The notes under the pieces: generated by a model
The model's input: only the letters and a program-made list of their open reading frames with translations
What the model was told of the DNA's origin: nothing
The model's database searches: none
Translations under genes and position numbers: made by a program
Shown here: positions 26,432 through 34,697 of the stretch, one piece after another
How positions within the stretch are numbered: position 1 is the stretch's first letter
How the letters are laid out: each line of letters opens with the position of its first letter
NCBI RefSeq assembly: GCF_002893765.1
Contig: NZ_CP025938.1
Span: 992,001 to 1,056,000, forward strand
DNA length: 64,000 bases
Reading direction: 5' to 3'
Source: Tamlana carrageenivorans
GTDB taxonomy: Bacteria > Bacteroidota > Bacteroidia > Flavobacteriales > Flavobacteriaceae

Positions 26432-26632
26432 TCTATATTATTTTAACCTATGAATTTTGAAATTATTTTTCAAAAACACAAAATTTTGGATAAACTCAAG
26501 AAAACACGATTTAAATGGGGCCAAATTTACAATCAATTGTATATTTGTTTTCCAAACAGGTTATAATCTATATTATTTTAACCTATGAATTTTGAAATTA
26601 TTTTTCAAAAACACAAAATTTTGGATAAACTC
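26363..26632 (+). repeat. 135-bp tandem duplication of the IS256 3' end
   Basis: Unit one is 26363-26497 and unit two is 26498-26632, identical over all 135 bases I compared. The unit holds the last 23 transposase codons, the stop and the right terminal region. It ends exactly at the junction with the HNH sequence, so the element carries two right ends. Confidence 0.9.
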
Positions 26633-26907
26633 ACTGACAGCTTAATGATTCCTTTGTTTTTACAGTAATTGGTATTCAACCAATCTTCCAATAATTTTGC
26701 GCCCTTACTAGCATTACATGATACACAACAGAGAGCGATATTATTAGCTTGATTTATTCTAATATCATTTACAATATGTTCCCACGATTGTTTTGTTTTT
26801 CTAGAAGTATCATTTTTAGTAAAAGCTACTCCACAGTAAACACAGGATTTATCTCTCAATAAAACCAGTTCTTCAACATCTTTAGGAATCCCCCATTTAT
26901 TAGCCAT
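26605..26907 (-). pseudogene. HNH endonuclease, 3' end replaced by IS256 sequence
   Basis: 100 residues as it stands. The HNH/zinc motif is present: CVYC (22-25), WEHIVND (42-48, with the catalytic His44), then NNIALCCVSCNASKG (55-69). After KLSV the reading frame leaves the native sequence and picks up eight residues (SLSKILCF) from the right end of the IS256 element. The native tail is still visible at 25034-25082. The catalytic core is intact, so the product may remain active. Its start is 7 bases after the stop of the Mrr-type gene, so the two were probably one transcript and act as a nuclease pair. Confidence 0.8.
26633..26693. repeat. 61-bp direct repeat, right copy
   Basis: Identical to 25083-25143 and abutting the right end of the IS256-family element. 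This copy is still joined to the main body of the HNH gene. Confidence 0.9.
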
Positions 26908-26914
26908 ATCTCAG

Positions 26915-27796
26915 TTATTCACTATCAAAAAAATCATTATCAAGCTCTTTGACTTCGTAAATTATTTTGATCTGAACACCAACTCCATACTGATGCATCA
27001 AATCAACCAATTTCGAACCATCAATTAATATTATTGTATGATGAGCATCATTTGCTTTCTTTACAGCTCCTTTATCAAAAGTTGAAGTTGTAACAAATAC
27101 TCCCTTTTGAGTATCTCCACTCATAGCTCCAATAAAATTTCTTATATCTTTTTCCCGAACTTTATTTTCTCCGTATCTTTTTGCTTGAATATATATCTTA
27201 TCCAGACCTAGTTTATCTTCATTAATTATCCCATCAATTCCTCCGTCTCCAGTTTTAGCTGTCTCGACAAAATCACCATACCCCATTTTTTTTAACAGAA
27301 TTAGTATAACCTTTTCAAAATAAAAAGGATCTATGGTTTTTAACTTTTCGAGAAGTTCATCTTTAACCTGTACATCAATTGAGTTAAACCCTTCGTCAAT
27401 TAAATCTTGAGGCGAAGCATTTGAAGTCTTTATTGGTGTTAAATTTTCTTTTGGATTTTCTTCACTATAAAATTCTAAAAAATTATCCGAACTTTCAACC
27501 TGTTTTAGTGTAAGAGTATTAGAATTATGCTTTTTACCTTTATCGGTGATTTTCACAAATCCTCTTTTAGGGAATTCAATATAACCTCCTTTTTTTAAAT
27601 AGGATTTCCCCCAGGCAATTCTGTTAATAATTAACAGTTCGCCGCTTTTGGTTTTTTTATCTAATTTTTCTTTTGAAAGCTTAGAAAAAAATTTATCAAT
27701 AACTTTCTGATACAATTCTCTAGTCTGTAATGTTTCTTCGTTCTCTAAAATCTTTAAAATAGGAATGAAAGTCTCGTGAAATTTTGGTATCTCCAT
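26915..27796 (-). CDS. Mrr-type restriction endonuclease
   Basis: 293 residues. An N-terminal winged-helix (Mrr_N-like) region of about 1-95 (TFIPILKILENEETLQTRELYQ) precedes a linker and the Mrr catalytic domain (about 165-285). The PD-(D/E)xK core shows GDGGIDGIINEDKLGLD (about 201-217) and IYIQAKRYGE with the Q-x-K pair (about 218-227), then GVFVTTSTFDKGA. Such type IV enzymes cut methylated or otherwise modified foreign DNA. No methyltransferase lies beside it, consistent with type IV. It starts 17 bases after the protease stop and precedes the HNH gene, forming a small defence pair inserted among housekeeping genes. Confidence 0.85.
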   Translation of the reverse strand: MEIPKFHETFIPILKILENEETLQTRELYQKVIDKFFSKLSKEKLDKKTKSGELLIINRIAWGKSYLKKGGYIEFPKRGFVKITDKGKKHNSNTLTLKQVESSDNFLEFYSEENPKENLTPIKTSNASPQDLIDEGFNSIDVQVKDELLEKLKTIDPFYFEKVILILLKKMGYGDFVETAKTGDGGIDGIINEDKLGLDKIYIQAKRYGENKVREKDIRNFIGAMSGDTQKGVFVTTSTFDKGAVKKANDAHHTIILIDGSKLVDLMHQYGVGVQIKIIYEVKELDNDFFDSE

Positions 27797-27813
27797 AGAT
27801 CTAAATATTAAAA

Positions 27814-30510
27814 CTACCTAACAACAAGCTTTTTGGTGAAGTTTTTTTCCGAATTTGAAACGGTTAGAAAATACATACCCGATTTTAACTGGTTTAAATC
27901 TAATTCATGTTCTAAATTGGCTAATCCTATTAAAGTTTCTTTATACACCACACGGTTATTAATATCTAACACACGAATCTCAATAGGGTTTTGAGAAGGG
28001 TTGTACATTTTTAAAATAAAATCGCCATAACTCGGATTAGGAAACACAACTAAATTCTCATTTTTATTAGGGTTTTCTGGGCTATCCAAGGCGGTTTCTG
28101 TGGTATCGCAAACCTCAATAAACCACGAATTTAAAGTGCCTCCATCGCCAGCTTCAAAATCACCCAAATAAATCGTCCAATCGCCCGTAATATTTTTACC
28201 ATCAAATTGCGATAACAATTCATTTGGCGGTTTAAAGGATAAACCTGCTCCCGAATTGAAACAGTTATAAGGTTCGGCTTCATCATCATATACTCCTAAC
28301 ATATTTACCTCATCACTACAATCTTCGTGGTTTTTAAGCATCACTTCTGTTCCGCTAGGACTCACCACTACAAACTCCAAATCACCAATATAGTCGTGGG
28401 AAATATTAATACCAATATTCACATCAGAAATGGTTTTAGAGGCCCCAATATTTATGGTATGACTTTCGGTAAAGGCTTTGCCATTATCGGTAATATTTAT
28501 CCCTAAATTAGTCCCCGAAGCATATTGGGTACACGTTGTTTCCACTTTGTAATTTATAGTAAAATCATGCGTGTTAATGCTAAAAAAGTGATGGTTTGTA
28601 GGCACAATCATGAGCCTACAATACGGTGCTGGGGTATCGGGAACCACCAAGGTGTGCGCCCCGTTATTGGGTACATTGGAAGCCAAAACTTGATTATAAG
28701 TCATCCCCCCATCGATAGATAATAAAATATTAACCTGCGACGCACCACTCATGTTATTGGTATTATTCACGCGCCATGTTATGGTTTCGGTAGTACCAGA
28801 GGTCCATGAAACCCCTTCAGAATTCTGCGACGTAACTTCAAAAGGCCCATAATTAGCGTCAAAAGTGACGCGCATATCATCATGACTATTACTGGCGCCA
28901 CCAACCCTTTGATCTCTAACGGTTAATCTAAAATCGGCTGAGCGGGCTACAGTAGGCACTTTTTCCCATTGGGTACTATTAAAACCAAATCTTAAATCGG
29001 AAAGATTAGGAAAATAACGCGTTGATACCTCACTTGGCAAATACGATCGGAAGAGAATACTATTAGAATTGGAAGACCTAGGGTCTGGATAGGTGGTCGC
29101 TGCATTATTTTCATTAAATTGCTCCCAACAATAACTGAGTATATCTCCATCGCCATCACTAGCTTTAGCTCTAAGCATAAAAGGCGTTCCAATAGGAAGG
29201 GTTAAATCCTCGCCTGCATCAACAAGTGGTGTGCTATTTCCAGTATCAGTTTCCATAGCGCAAGTGGTAGATTTTACAAACTTCATAACCTGTTGAATAG
29301 AAATCGCATGAAAATAAGGATCGCTATTACGCTGTAAATTGTAGGACCCCGTAATACCAGCATAACTCATAATGGTAGAACCTCCGCCAGGCTCCATTTG
29401 CGAATCATAGCCCTCATTCCCATTGTGGGACCAGGTGTGGGTCGCGCCAAATTGATGCCCTACCTCGTGAGCAACATAATTAATAGCGAAATTAACACCA
29501 CTCGGATTCGAACTGGTGGAAAAGCCTGCGCCCTTGTGGTTTTTTGCAGCATAGGATCCGCCGTTATTACACACACAACCCAAACATCCAGCATCACCAG
29601 TACCGTTGCCATTGGTATCATTTATCCCTCCTAAAAGGTGTCCGATATCATAATTTGCTTCTTGAATAACAGCATCCAAAGTATTTGCTAATTGCTGATT
29701 ATAACGCCCTAAAGCGGTGTAAGGATCGGTATTCGGATTTAAGAAAACAATCGCATCATTACCTGCAATTAACTCCAGGGTGACATTGAAATCATTTTCA
29801 AAAACCGCATTAATATGTGTTAACGTACTATTTATTTCTGCGTTTACCGATGCCATAGTACCACCATTGGCTTGAGCGTATTCACCAGTTACAGAAATGG
29901 CGATTCTATATTTACGGTGTACCCCATCGTTAGCATCTTTTTGAGTTACTAATTTTGAAACTTTAGCCAAATCGCGCTCCAAATTATCACAGTTTAAAAA
30001 AACATTTTCAGTAATATTAGACTTTGAAGTCACTAATATTTCATCAGGATTGTTTTTTACTGGCTGATAAACAAGGGTTTTTTCATAACCAAAAACCACG
30101 GCTGAAAGTCCGTTATACGGCGACAAACTAAATCGCATACGTACATTGGGGTGCTCTAAACTTTGAGCAACAAAGGATTTAATTTCTGGATATTTGGCTT
30201 GTAATTCGGGATGTAAAACTGAAGCTTCCTGAACTTGAAAACGCTCAAAACCGCCATTTTTACCAGGAAAGCTTAAAATAACCCCTGTCGATTTTGATAC
30301 ACCCGAAACTTTAGATGTTTCCGCTAAGGTTTCTGTTAGGGCTTTATAATCGAATTGATAGTACGCCCCTTTTCCTTGGTGTTTTGATAAACTACCCTTA
30401 TGTAACGATTTACTATCAGCAACTTTAACAAAAAAATTAGTTTGAGCTACTGCCGAAAATGCACACAAAAGTATTGCGGTTGTTAAAACATAATGTAGTT
30501 TTGTTCTCAT
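27814..30510 (-). CDS. Reprolysin-like (M12) metalloprotease exported by the type IX system
   Basis: 898 residues from the ATG at 30510; a TTG two codons earlier is unlikely. Signal peptide about 1-22. A long propeptide-like region precedes the catalytic domain, with the zinc motif HEVGHQFGATH (His348, His352, His358) and a Met-turn MSYAG about 35 residues later. Further on come PKD-like/SDG segments (about 440-650), a proprotein-convertase P-like domain (about 655-800; HDYIGDLEFVVVSPSG, LSSFDGKNITGDWTIYLGD-like) and a C-terminal type A sorting domain (VVFPNPSYGDF ... KKLVV) for T9SS export. It likely degrades extracellular protein. The 17-base gap to the restriction gene suggests read-through. 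Confidence 0.9.
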   Translation of the reverse strand: MRTKLHYVLTTAILLCAFSAVAQTNFFVKVADSKSLHKGSLSKHQGKGAYYQFDYKALTETLAETSKVSGVSKSTGVILSFPGKNGGFERFQVQEASVLHPELQAKYPEIKSFVAQSLEHPNVRMRFSLSPYNGLSAVVFGYEKTLVYQPVKNNPDEILVTSKSNITENVFLNCDNLERDLAKVSKLVTQKDANDGVHRKYRIAISVTGEYAQANGGTMASVNAEINSTLTHINAVFENDFNVTLELIAGNDAIVFLNPNTDPYTALGRYNQQLANTLDAVIQEANYDIGHLLGGINDTNGNGTGDAGCLGCVCNNGGSYAAKNHKGAGFSTSSNPSGVNFAINYVAHEVGHQFGATHTWSHNGNEGYDSQMEPGGGSTIMSYAGITGSYNLQRNSDPYFHAISIQQVMKFVKSTTCAMETDTGNSTPLVDAGEDLTLPIGTPFMLRAKASDGDGDILSYCWEQFNENNAATTYPDPRSSNSNSILFRSYLPSEVSTRYFPNLSDLRFGFNSTQWEKVPTVARSADFRLTVRDQRVGGASNSHDDMRVTFDANYGPFEVTSQNSEGVSWTSGTTETITWRVNNTNNMSGASQVNILLSIDGGMTYNQVLASNVPNNGAHTLVVPDTPAPYCRLMIVPTNHHFFSINTHDFTINYKVETTCTQYASGTNLGINITDNGKAFTESHTINIGASKTISDVNIGINISHDYIGDLEFVVVSPSGTEVMLKNHEDCSDEVNMLGVYDDEAEPYNCFNSGAGLSFKPPNELLSQFDGKNITGDWTIYLGDFEAGDGGTLNSWFIEVCDTTETALDSPENPNKNENLVVFPNPSYGDFILKMYNPSQNPIEIRVLDINNRVVYKETLIGLANLEHELDLNQLKSGMYFLTVSNSEKNFTKKLVVR

Positions 30511-30582
30511 AAACAATTTTTGGAACTATATAATAATCTCAAATATAGCAAAAACTATAAGTATTAGGTTTTAATTCATTAA

Positions 30583-31521
30583 ATGCGAAAAGTTAAAAAT
30601 ATAGAAACGTACCATTCTGTTGAGCCAGCAGTTGTTACTATTGGTACTTTTGACGGCGTTCATATCGGTCATCAAAAAATAATAAAACGCTTAATAACAA
30701 CCGGTAAACAAGAAGGTTTAAAATCTGTTATTCTTACCTTTTTCCCGCACCCCAGAATGGTTTTACAAAAAGATGCTAACATCAAACTGATAAACACCAT
30801 CGAGGAGCGTCATGATATCCTAGACTCCTTAGGCTTAGATTATTTAATCATTAAAAAATTCACTAAAGAATTTTCTAGAATTTCTGCCGAAGACTTTGTT
30901 AAAGACATTTTAGTAGATAAAATAAACGCTAAAAAGGTTATTATTGGCTACGACCACCGCTTTGGTAGAAACCGAAATGCCGACATTAACGACTTAATAG
31001 CTTATGGTAAAACTTATGGATTTGAAGTTGAGGAAATATCGGCACAAGATATTAACGATGTTTCGGTAAGCTCAACTAAAATAAGAAAAGCTTTAGAAGC
31101 AGGTGATATTGTAAAAGCCAACGCCTATTTAGGATATCCCTTCATGCTTTCGGGCGAAGTAATTAAAGGTAAAGGCTTAGGAAAACAATTAAGTTTCCCA
31201 ACAGCAAACCTTAAATTGACGGCCGATTATAAAATCATCCCAAAACAAGGCTCCTATATTGTGCGTTCCACAATAGACGAAAAAACGGTTTTTGGCATGA
31301 TGAATATTGGCACCAACCCTACCGTAAACGGCAAAAAACAATCGGTTGAAGTCCACTTTTTCGATTTTGACAAGAACCTGTATGGTGAGACCTTAAAAAT
31401 TGAATTTTTACACCGATTAAGAGACGAGGAAAAATTCGATTCGGTTGAAGCGCTCACACAGCAACTCATTAAAGACCGCAAAACTGCGCTTGAATACATC
31501 GCCGAAAACCATGCTGAATAA
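30583..31521 (+). CDS. ribF: Bifunctional riboflavin kinase / FAD synthetase
   Basis: 312 residues. The N-terminal nucleotidyl-transferase domain has GTFDGVHIGHQ (about 22-32) and, later, VSSTKIRKAL (about 164-173). The C-terminal riboflavin kinase domain has GKGLGKQLSFPTANL (about 202-216) and MNIGTNPT (about 242-249). It turns riboflavin into FMN and then FAD. It overlaps the next gene by 11 bases, implying coupled translation. It is divergent from the protease gene, with 72 bases between the start codons for both promoters. Confidence 0.97.
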   Translation: MRKVKNIETYHSVEPAVVTIGTFDGVHIGHQKIIKRLITTGKQEGLKSVILTFFPHPRMVLQKDANIKLINTIEERHDILDSLGLDYLIIKKFTKEFSRISAEDFVKDILVDKINAKKVIIGYDHRFGRNRNADINDLIAYGKTYGFEVEEISAQDINDVSVSSTKIRKALEAGDIVKANAYLGYPFMLSGEVIKGKGLGKQLSFPTANLKLTADYKIIPKQGSYIVRSTIDEKTVFGMMNIGTNPTVNGKKQSVEVHFFDFDKNLYGETLKIEFLHRLRDEEKFDSVEALTQQLIKDRKTALEYIAENHAE

Positions 31522-32821
31522 GTGGTTTTTTAAACATATAGACAACTCGGCTTTAATTGTTTTTCGAATAATTTTCGGGGGTCTTTGTTTTTTAGAAACC
31601 GTAGGAGCTATTTTTACTGGATGGATTAAACGCACCTTAGTCGAACCCCGTTTTACTTTTAATTTTATAGGTTTCGAGTGGCTACAACCACTTCCTGGCG
31701 ATGGCATGTATTATTACTATGCCATTATGGGGGTTTTAGGTTTACTCATTATGGTTGGGTATAAGTACCGCTTAAGCATGATTTGTTTTACACTCATGTG
31801 GACAGCCAGCTACCTCATGCAGAAGTCCTCGTATAACAACCACTATTATTTGTTAATCCTTATTAGCAGCCTCATGGTGTTTCTTCCTGCCAACACTTAT
31901 GCCTCGGTAGATGCCAAGCTAAACCCAAAACTAAAAAGCAACAGCATGCCGCAATGGTGTCGCATTGTTATTATTTTACAGTTATTCATTGTGTACACCT
32001 ATGCTTCTATAGCAAAATTATATCCCGATTGGCTGGATGCAACGGCCATGGAGACCTTAATGAGTGGTAAACGCAATTATTTGCTAATTGGCAAATTACT
32101 GCAACAAAAAGGCGTGCAGTATTTTTTAGCCTACGGCGGTATTTTATTTGACGGCCTTATTGTACCGCTTCTGCTCTATAAGCCAACTCGAAAATATGCC
32201 TTTGCCGCTTCAATCGTATTTCATCTTTTTAATTCGATTGTGTTTCAAATTGGTATTTTCCCTTATTTATCGCTGGCTTTTACACTGTTCTTTTTTCCTT
32301 CAGAAGTCATTCAAAAAATATTTTTAAAGAAAAAACCCCATTACGATGCCTCGGAAATCGTTGTACCCCATTACAAACCGATTTTTTTAGTCATTTTCTT
32401 CATCTATTTCATCATACAAATAGGCCTGCCGCTTCGTCATCATTTTATTGCTAGTGATGTCCTATGGACGGAAGAAGGTCATCGTTTATCCTGGCGAATG
32501 ATGCTTAGAACGAAACGTGCAAGAACCACCTATTGGATTGAAAACAAAGCCAATGGCAAACGACTAAAAATGAATCTTCGCGACCATTTAACACGAAAAC
32601 AAGTGCGAACCGCTAGCGCTAAACCCGATGTTATTTGGCAGTTTTCTCAATATCTTAAATCCCATTATAAATCTTCGGGAATGGATATTGGGGTTTATGT
32701 AGATTGCCAAGTAAGCGTGAATGGCAAAGCTTACCAAACCCTTGTTAATCCTGATATCGACATCGCCAACCAACCTTGGGAAGTCTTTAAACACAGTCCT
32801 TGGCTATTACCTGCTAAGTAA
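31511..32821 (+). CDS. HTTM-domain membrane protein (vitamin K-dependent gamma-carboxylase homologue)
   Basis: 436 residues from the ATG at 31511, which overlaps ribF by 11 bases. The first ~290 residues form a multi-pass HTTM domain with many membrane segments, including the conserved loop MQKSSYNNHYYLLILISSL and the WCRIVIILQLFIVYTYASIAKL helix (in parts), with Lys in IAKLYPDWL. The C-terminal part (about 310-436) is a soluble region with SWRMMLRTKRARTTYW typical of the bacterial VKG-carboxylase group. The animal enzyme carboxylates glutamates using reduced vitamin K. The bacterial function is unproven. Coupling with ribF is seen but its meaning is unclear. Confidence 0.78.
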   Translation: MLNKWFFKHIDNSALIVFRIIFGGLCFLETVGAIFTGWIKRTLVEPRFTFNFIGFEWLQPLPGDGMYYYYAIMGVLGLLIMVGYKYRLSMICFTLMWTASYLMQKSSYNNHYYLLILISSLMVFLPANTYASVDAKLNPKLKSNSMPQWCRIVIILQLFIVYTYASIAKLYPDWLDATAMETLMSGKRNYLLIGKLLQQKGVQYFLAYGGILFDGLIVPLLLYKPTRKYAFAASIVFHLFNSIVFQIGIFPYLSLAFTLFFFPSEVIQKIFLKKKPHYDASEIVVPHYKPIFLVIFFIYFIIQIGLPLRHHFIASDVLWTEEGHRLSWRMMLRTKRARTTYWIENKANGKRLKMNLRDHLTRKQVRTASAKPDVIWQFSQYLKSHYKSSGMDIGVYVDCQVSVNGKAYQTLVNPDIDIANQPWEVFKHSPWLLPAK

Positions 32822-32867
32822 TCGTAAAATTCGTGAGTGCTTTCGTTTAGAATTCTTCGTAATTCCC

Positions 32868-32875
32868 TAAATTTG
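32868..32875 (+). promoter_or_regulatory. Promoter -7 box of serS
   Basis: TAAATTTG matches TAnnTTTG exactly, 19 bases before the ATG of serS. The leader would be short. Confidence 0.5.
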
Positions 32876-32894
32876 CAGCTTAAATTTTTACAAC

Positions 32895-34166
32895 ATGTTA
32901 CAAGTTCCTTTTATTAGAGAAAACAAAGAATTGGTCGTTGAGCGTTTAGCAAAGAGAAATCTTAATGCGGTTCAACTGGTTGAAGATGTTATTACTTTTG
33001 ATGAAGACAGACGCCGTTTGCAAGCAGAATTAGACAATACCTTAGCCGAATCCAACACCCTTTCCAAAGAAATAGGAAACTTATTTAAATCTGGTCAAGC
33101 CGAAAAAGCCAACGAGTTAAAGGCAAAAACAAGCTTACTAAAAGAAACATCTAAAGAACTTTCGGAATTGCTAAATGCCAAAGCCGATGCTTTAAATGAA
33201 TTGTTGTACAAAATCCCAAATGTCCCTAATGAACTAGTACCTCAAGGAAACTCTGAAGACGACAATGAAGAGGTTTTTAAAGCTGGAGAGATTCCTTCTT
33301 TACATGAAGGCGCCTTACCTCATTGGGAATTAGCAAAGCAATACGATATTATTGATTTCGAATTAGGAAATAAAATTGCAGGTGCAGGTTTCCCTGTTTA
33401 TAAAGGAAAAGGCGCGCGTTTACAACGTGCTTTAATTGCTTACTTTCTAGATAAAAATACAGCTGCAGGCTATACAGAATATCAATTACCACACGTGGTA
33501 AATGAAGCTTCAGGTTTTGGAACAGGTCAATTGCCAGATAAAGAAGGGCAAATGTACCACATCACTGAAGACAACTTATATTTAATCCCAACCGCTGAAG
33601 TTCCTGGAACCAACATTTTTAGAGATGTGGTTTTAAATGAAAGCGATTTACCTATCGGAATTACTGGTTACACACCATGTTTCCGTCGTGAAGCAGGAAG
33701 TTACGGTGCTCATGTAAGAGGTTTAAACCGATTACACCAATTTGATAAAGTTGAAATTATTCGTGTAGAACACCCAAGCAAATCTTACGAAGCTTTAGAC
33801 GGCATGGTAAATCATGTGAAATCAATTTTAGAAGACCTTAAATTACCATACCGTATTTTACGTTTATGTGGTGCCGATTTAGGATTTACCTCTGCCCTAA
33901 CTTACGATTTTGAATTGTTCTCTACAGCCCAAGACCGTTGGTTAGAAATTTCTTCAGTATCAAACTTTGAAACTTTTCAAGCCAATCGTTTAAAACTACG
34001 TTTTAAAAACAGCGATGGTAAAAACGAATTAGCGCATACACTTAATGGAAGCTCATTAGCTCTGCCACGTGTTCTTGCAGGTATTTTAGAAAATTGTCAA
34101 ACTCCAGAAGGTATTGTCATTCCAGAAGTACTACAACCTTACACGGGGTTTAAAATTATTAACTAG
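32895..34166 (+). CDS. serS: Seryl-tRNA synthetase
   Basis: 423 residues. The N-terminal ~110 residues form the long helical hairpin that grips the tRNA-Ser variable arm (RRLQAELDNTLAESNTLSKE). The class II catalytic core follows: motif 2 in FRREAGSYG (about 274-282) and motif 3 in NGSSLALPRVLAGILEN (about 379-395). It charges tRNA with serine. It has its own promoter box and a terminator, so it is a single transcription unit. Confidence 0.97.
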   Translation: MLQVPFIRENKELVVERLAKRNLNAVQLVEDVITFDEDRRRLQAELDNTLAESNTLSKEIGNLFKSGQAEKANELKAKTSLLKETSKELSELLNAKADALNELLYKIPNVPNELVPQGNSEDDNEEVFKAGEIPSLHEGALPHWELAKQYDIIDFELGNKIAGAGFPVYKGKGARLQRALIAYFLDKNTAAGYTEYQLPHVVNEASGFGTGQLPDKEGQMYHITEDNLYLIPTAEVPGTNIFRDVVLNESDLPIGITGYTPCFRREAGSYGAHVRGLNRLHQFDKVEIIRVEHPSKSYEALDGMVNHVKSILEDLKLPYRILRLCGADLGFTSALTYDFELFSTAQDRWLEISSVSNFETFQANRLKLRFKNSDGKNELAHTLNGSSLALPRVLAGILENCQTPEGIVIPEVLQPYTGFKIIN

Positions 34167-34226
34167 GCCTATTAAAAAGAAGTAAAAGATTACAGCATAA
34201 ATAAGATTTTTAATAAATTATCGACA

Positions 34227-34273
34227 AACCACACCTTCTAAACGTTATTCAACGATAAAAGTGTGGTTTTTTT
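34227..34273 (+). terminator. Intrinsic terminator after serS
   Basis: AACCACAC pairs with GTGTGGTT across a 26-base loop, followed by a T-run. It lies 60 bases after the serS stop. Confidence 0.8.
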
Positions 34274-34330
34274 GTGTTTTACAATTAAAATCTTCAAGTT
34301 AGCCTTACTAACCTACTAGATCTCTAAGAC

Positions 34331-34456
34331 ATGAAAAACTTAATACGCCTTGTGTTATTAATTGCCCTCATCGTTTTTGCAAGTCTATTGTTGTCATCTG
34401 GTTTTGAATCTACAAAATCAAACAATAAGACCACCAAGATTACTGGTAAGTTATAA
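34331..34456 (+). CDS. Possible 41-residue membrane peptide
   Basis: Begins MKNLIRLVLLIALIVFASLL and continues LSSGFESTKSNNKTTKITGKL. A basic N-terminus, a single hydrophobic stretch (about 5-23) and a polar, Lys/Thr-rich tail are the pattern of a small membrane-anchored or secreted peptide. It has a terminator behind it (34579-34609) and none between, so it may form its own short transcript. No homologue is known to me. Rated modest because of its size. Confidence 0.45.
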   Translation: MKNLIRLVLLIALIVFASLLLSSGFESTKSNNKTTKITGKL

Positions 34457-34578
34457 CCATTGTGTGTTTTTTTTCAAAGTTTAATAAAATAGTCTTTCTT
34501 GCGCATACAAGAGCTTAAAGACTGTCCCCAATCGAGTGTTTAATTTAATAGTAGCAATACAAATTATTTTGATTGGTT

Positions 34579-34609
34579 AATGCCCGGATTTTATTCGGGC
34601 ATTTTTTTT
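34579..34609 (+). terminator. Intrinsic terminator downstream of the small ORF
   Basis: ATGCCCG pairs with CGGGCAT around an AT-rich loop, with eight T behind. The nearest gene it could serve is the 41-residue ORF ending at 34456, which supports transcription there. Confidence 0.8.
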
Positions 34610-34697
34610 ACCTCACCCCATTCGGTTAGGCCCTGTAAATCTTAAAAAATGCTAATTCCCATACATACAACACAGCACATTGCTTATCTTTACCGCC

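Larger units (their letters stand above)
25144..26632 (+). mobile_element. IS256-family insertion sequence with a duplicated 3' end
   Basis: Left end at 25144 (GGGACTGTAAACTATTTTGTG). Right end at 26632 (reverse complement GAGTTTATCCAAAATTTTGTG). The two ends share ATTTTGTGTTTTTG and, further in, GAAATTCATAGG-like sequence, forming imperfect inverted repeats. One transposase gene fills the element. The final 135 bp are present twice in tandem, so the element is 1489 bp instead of about 1354. It splits an HNH endonuclease gene. The boundaries are set by where the 61-bp flanking repeats stop matching. Confidence 0.85.
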
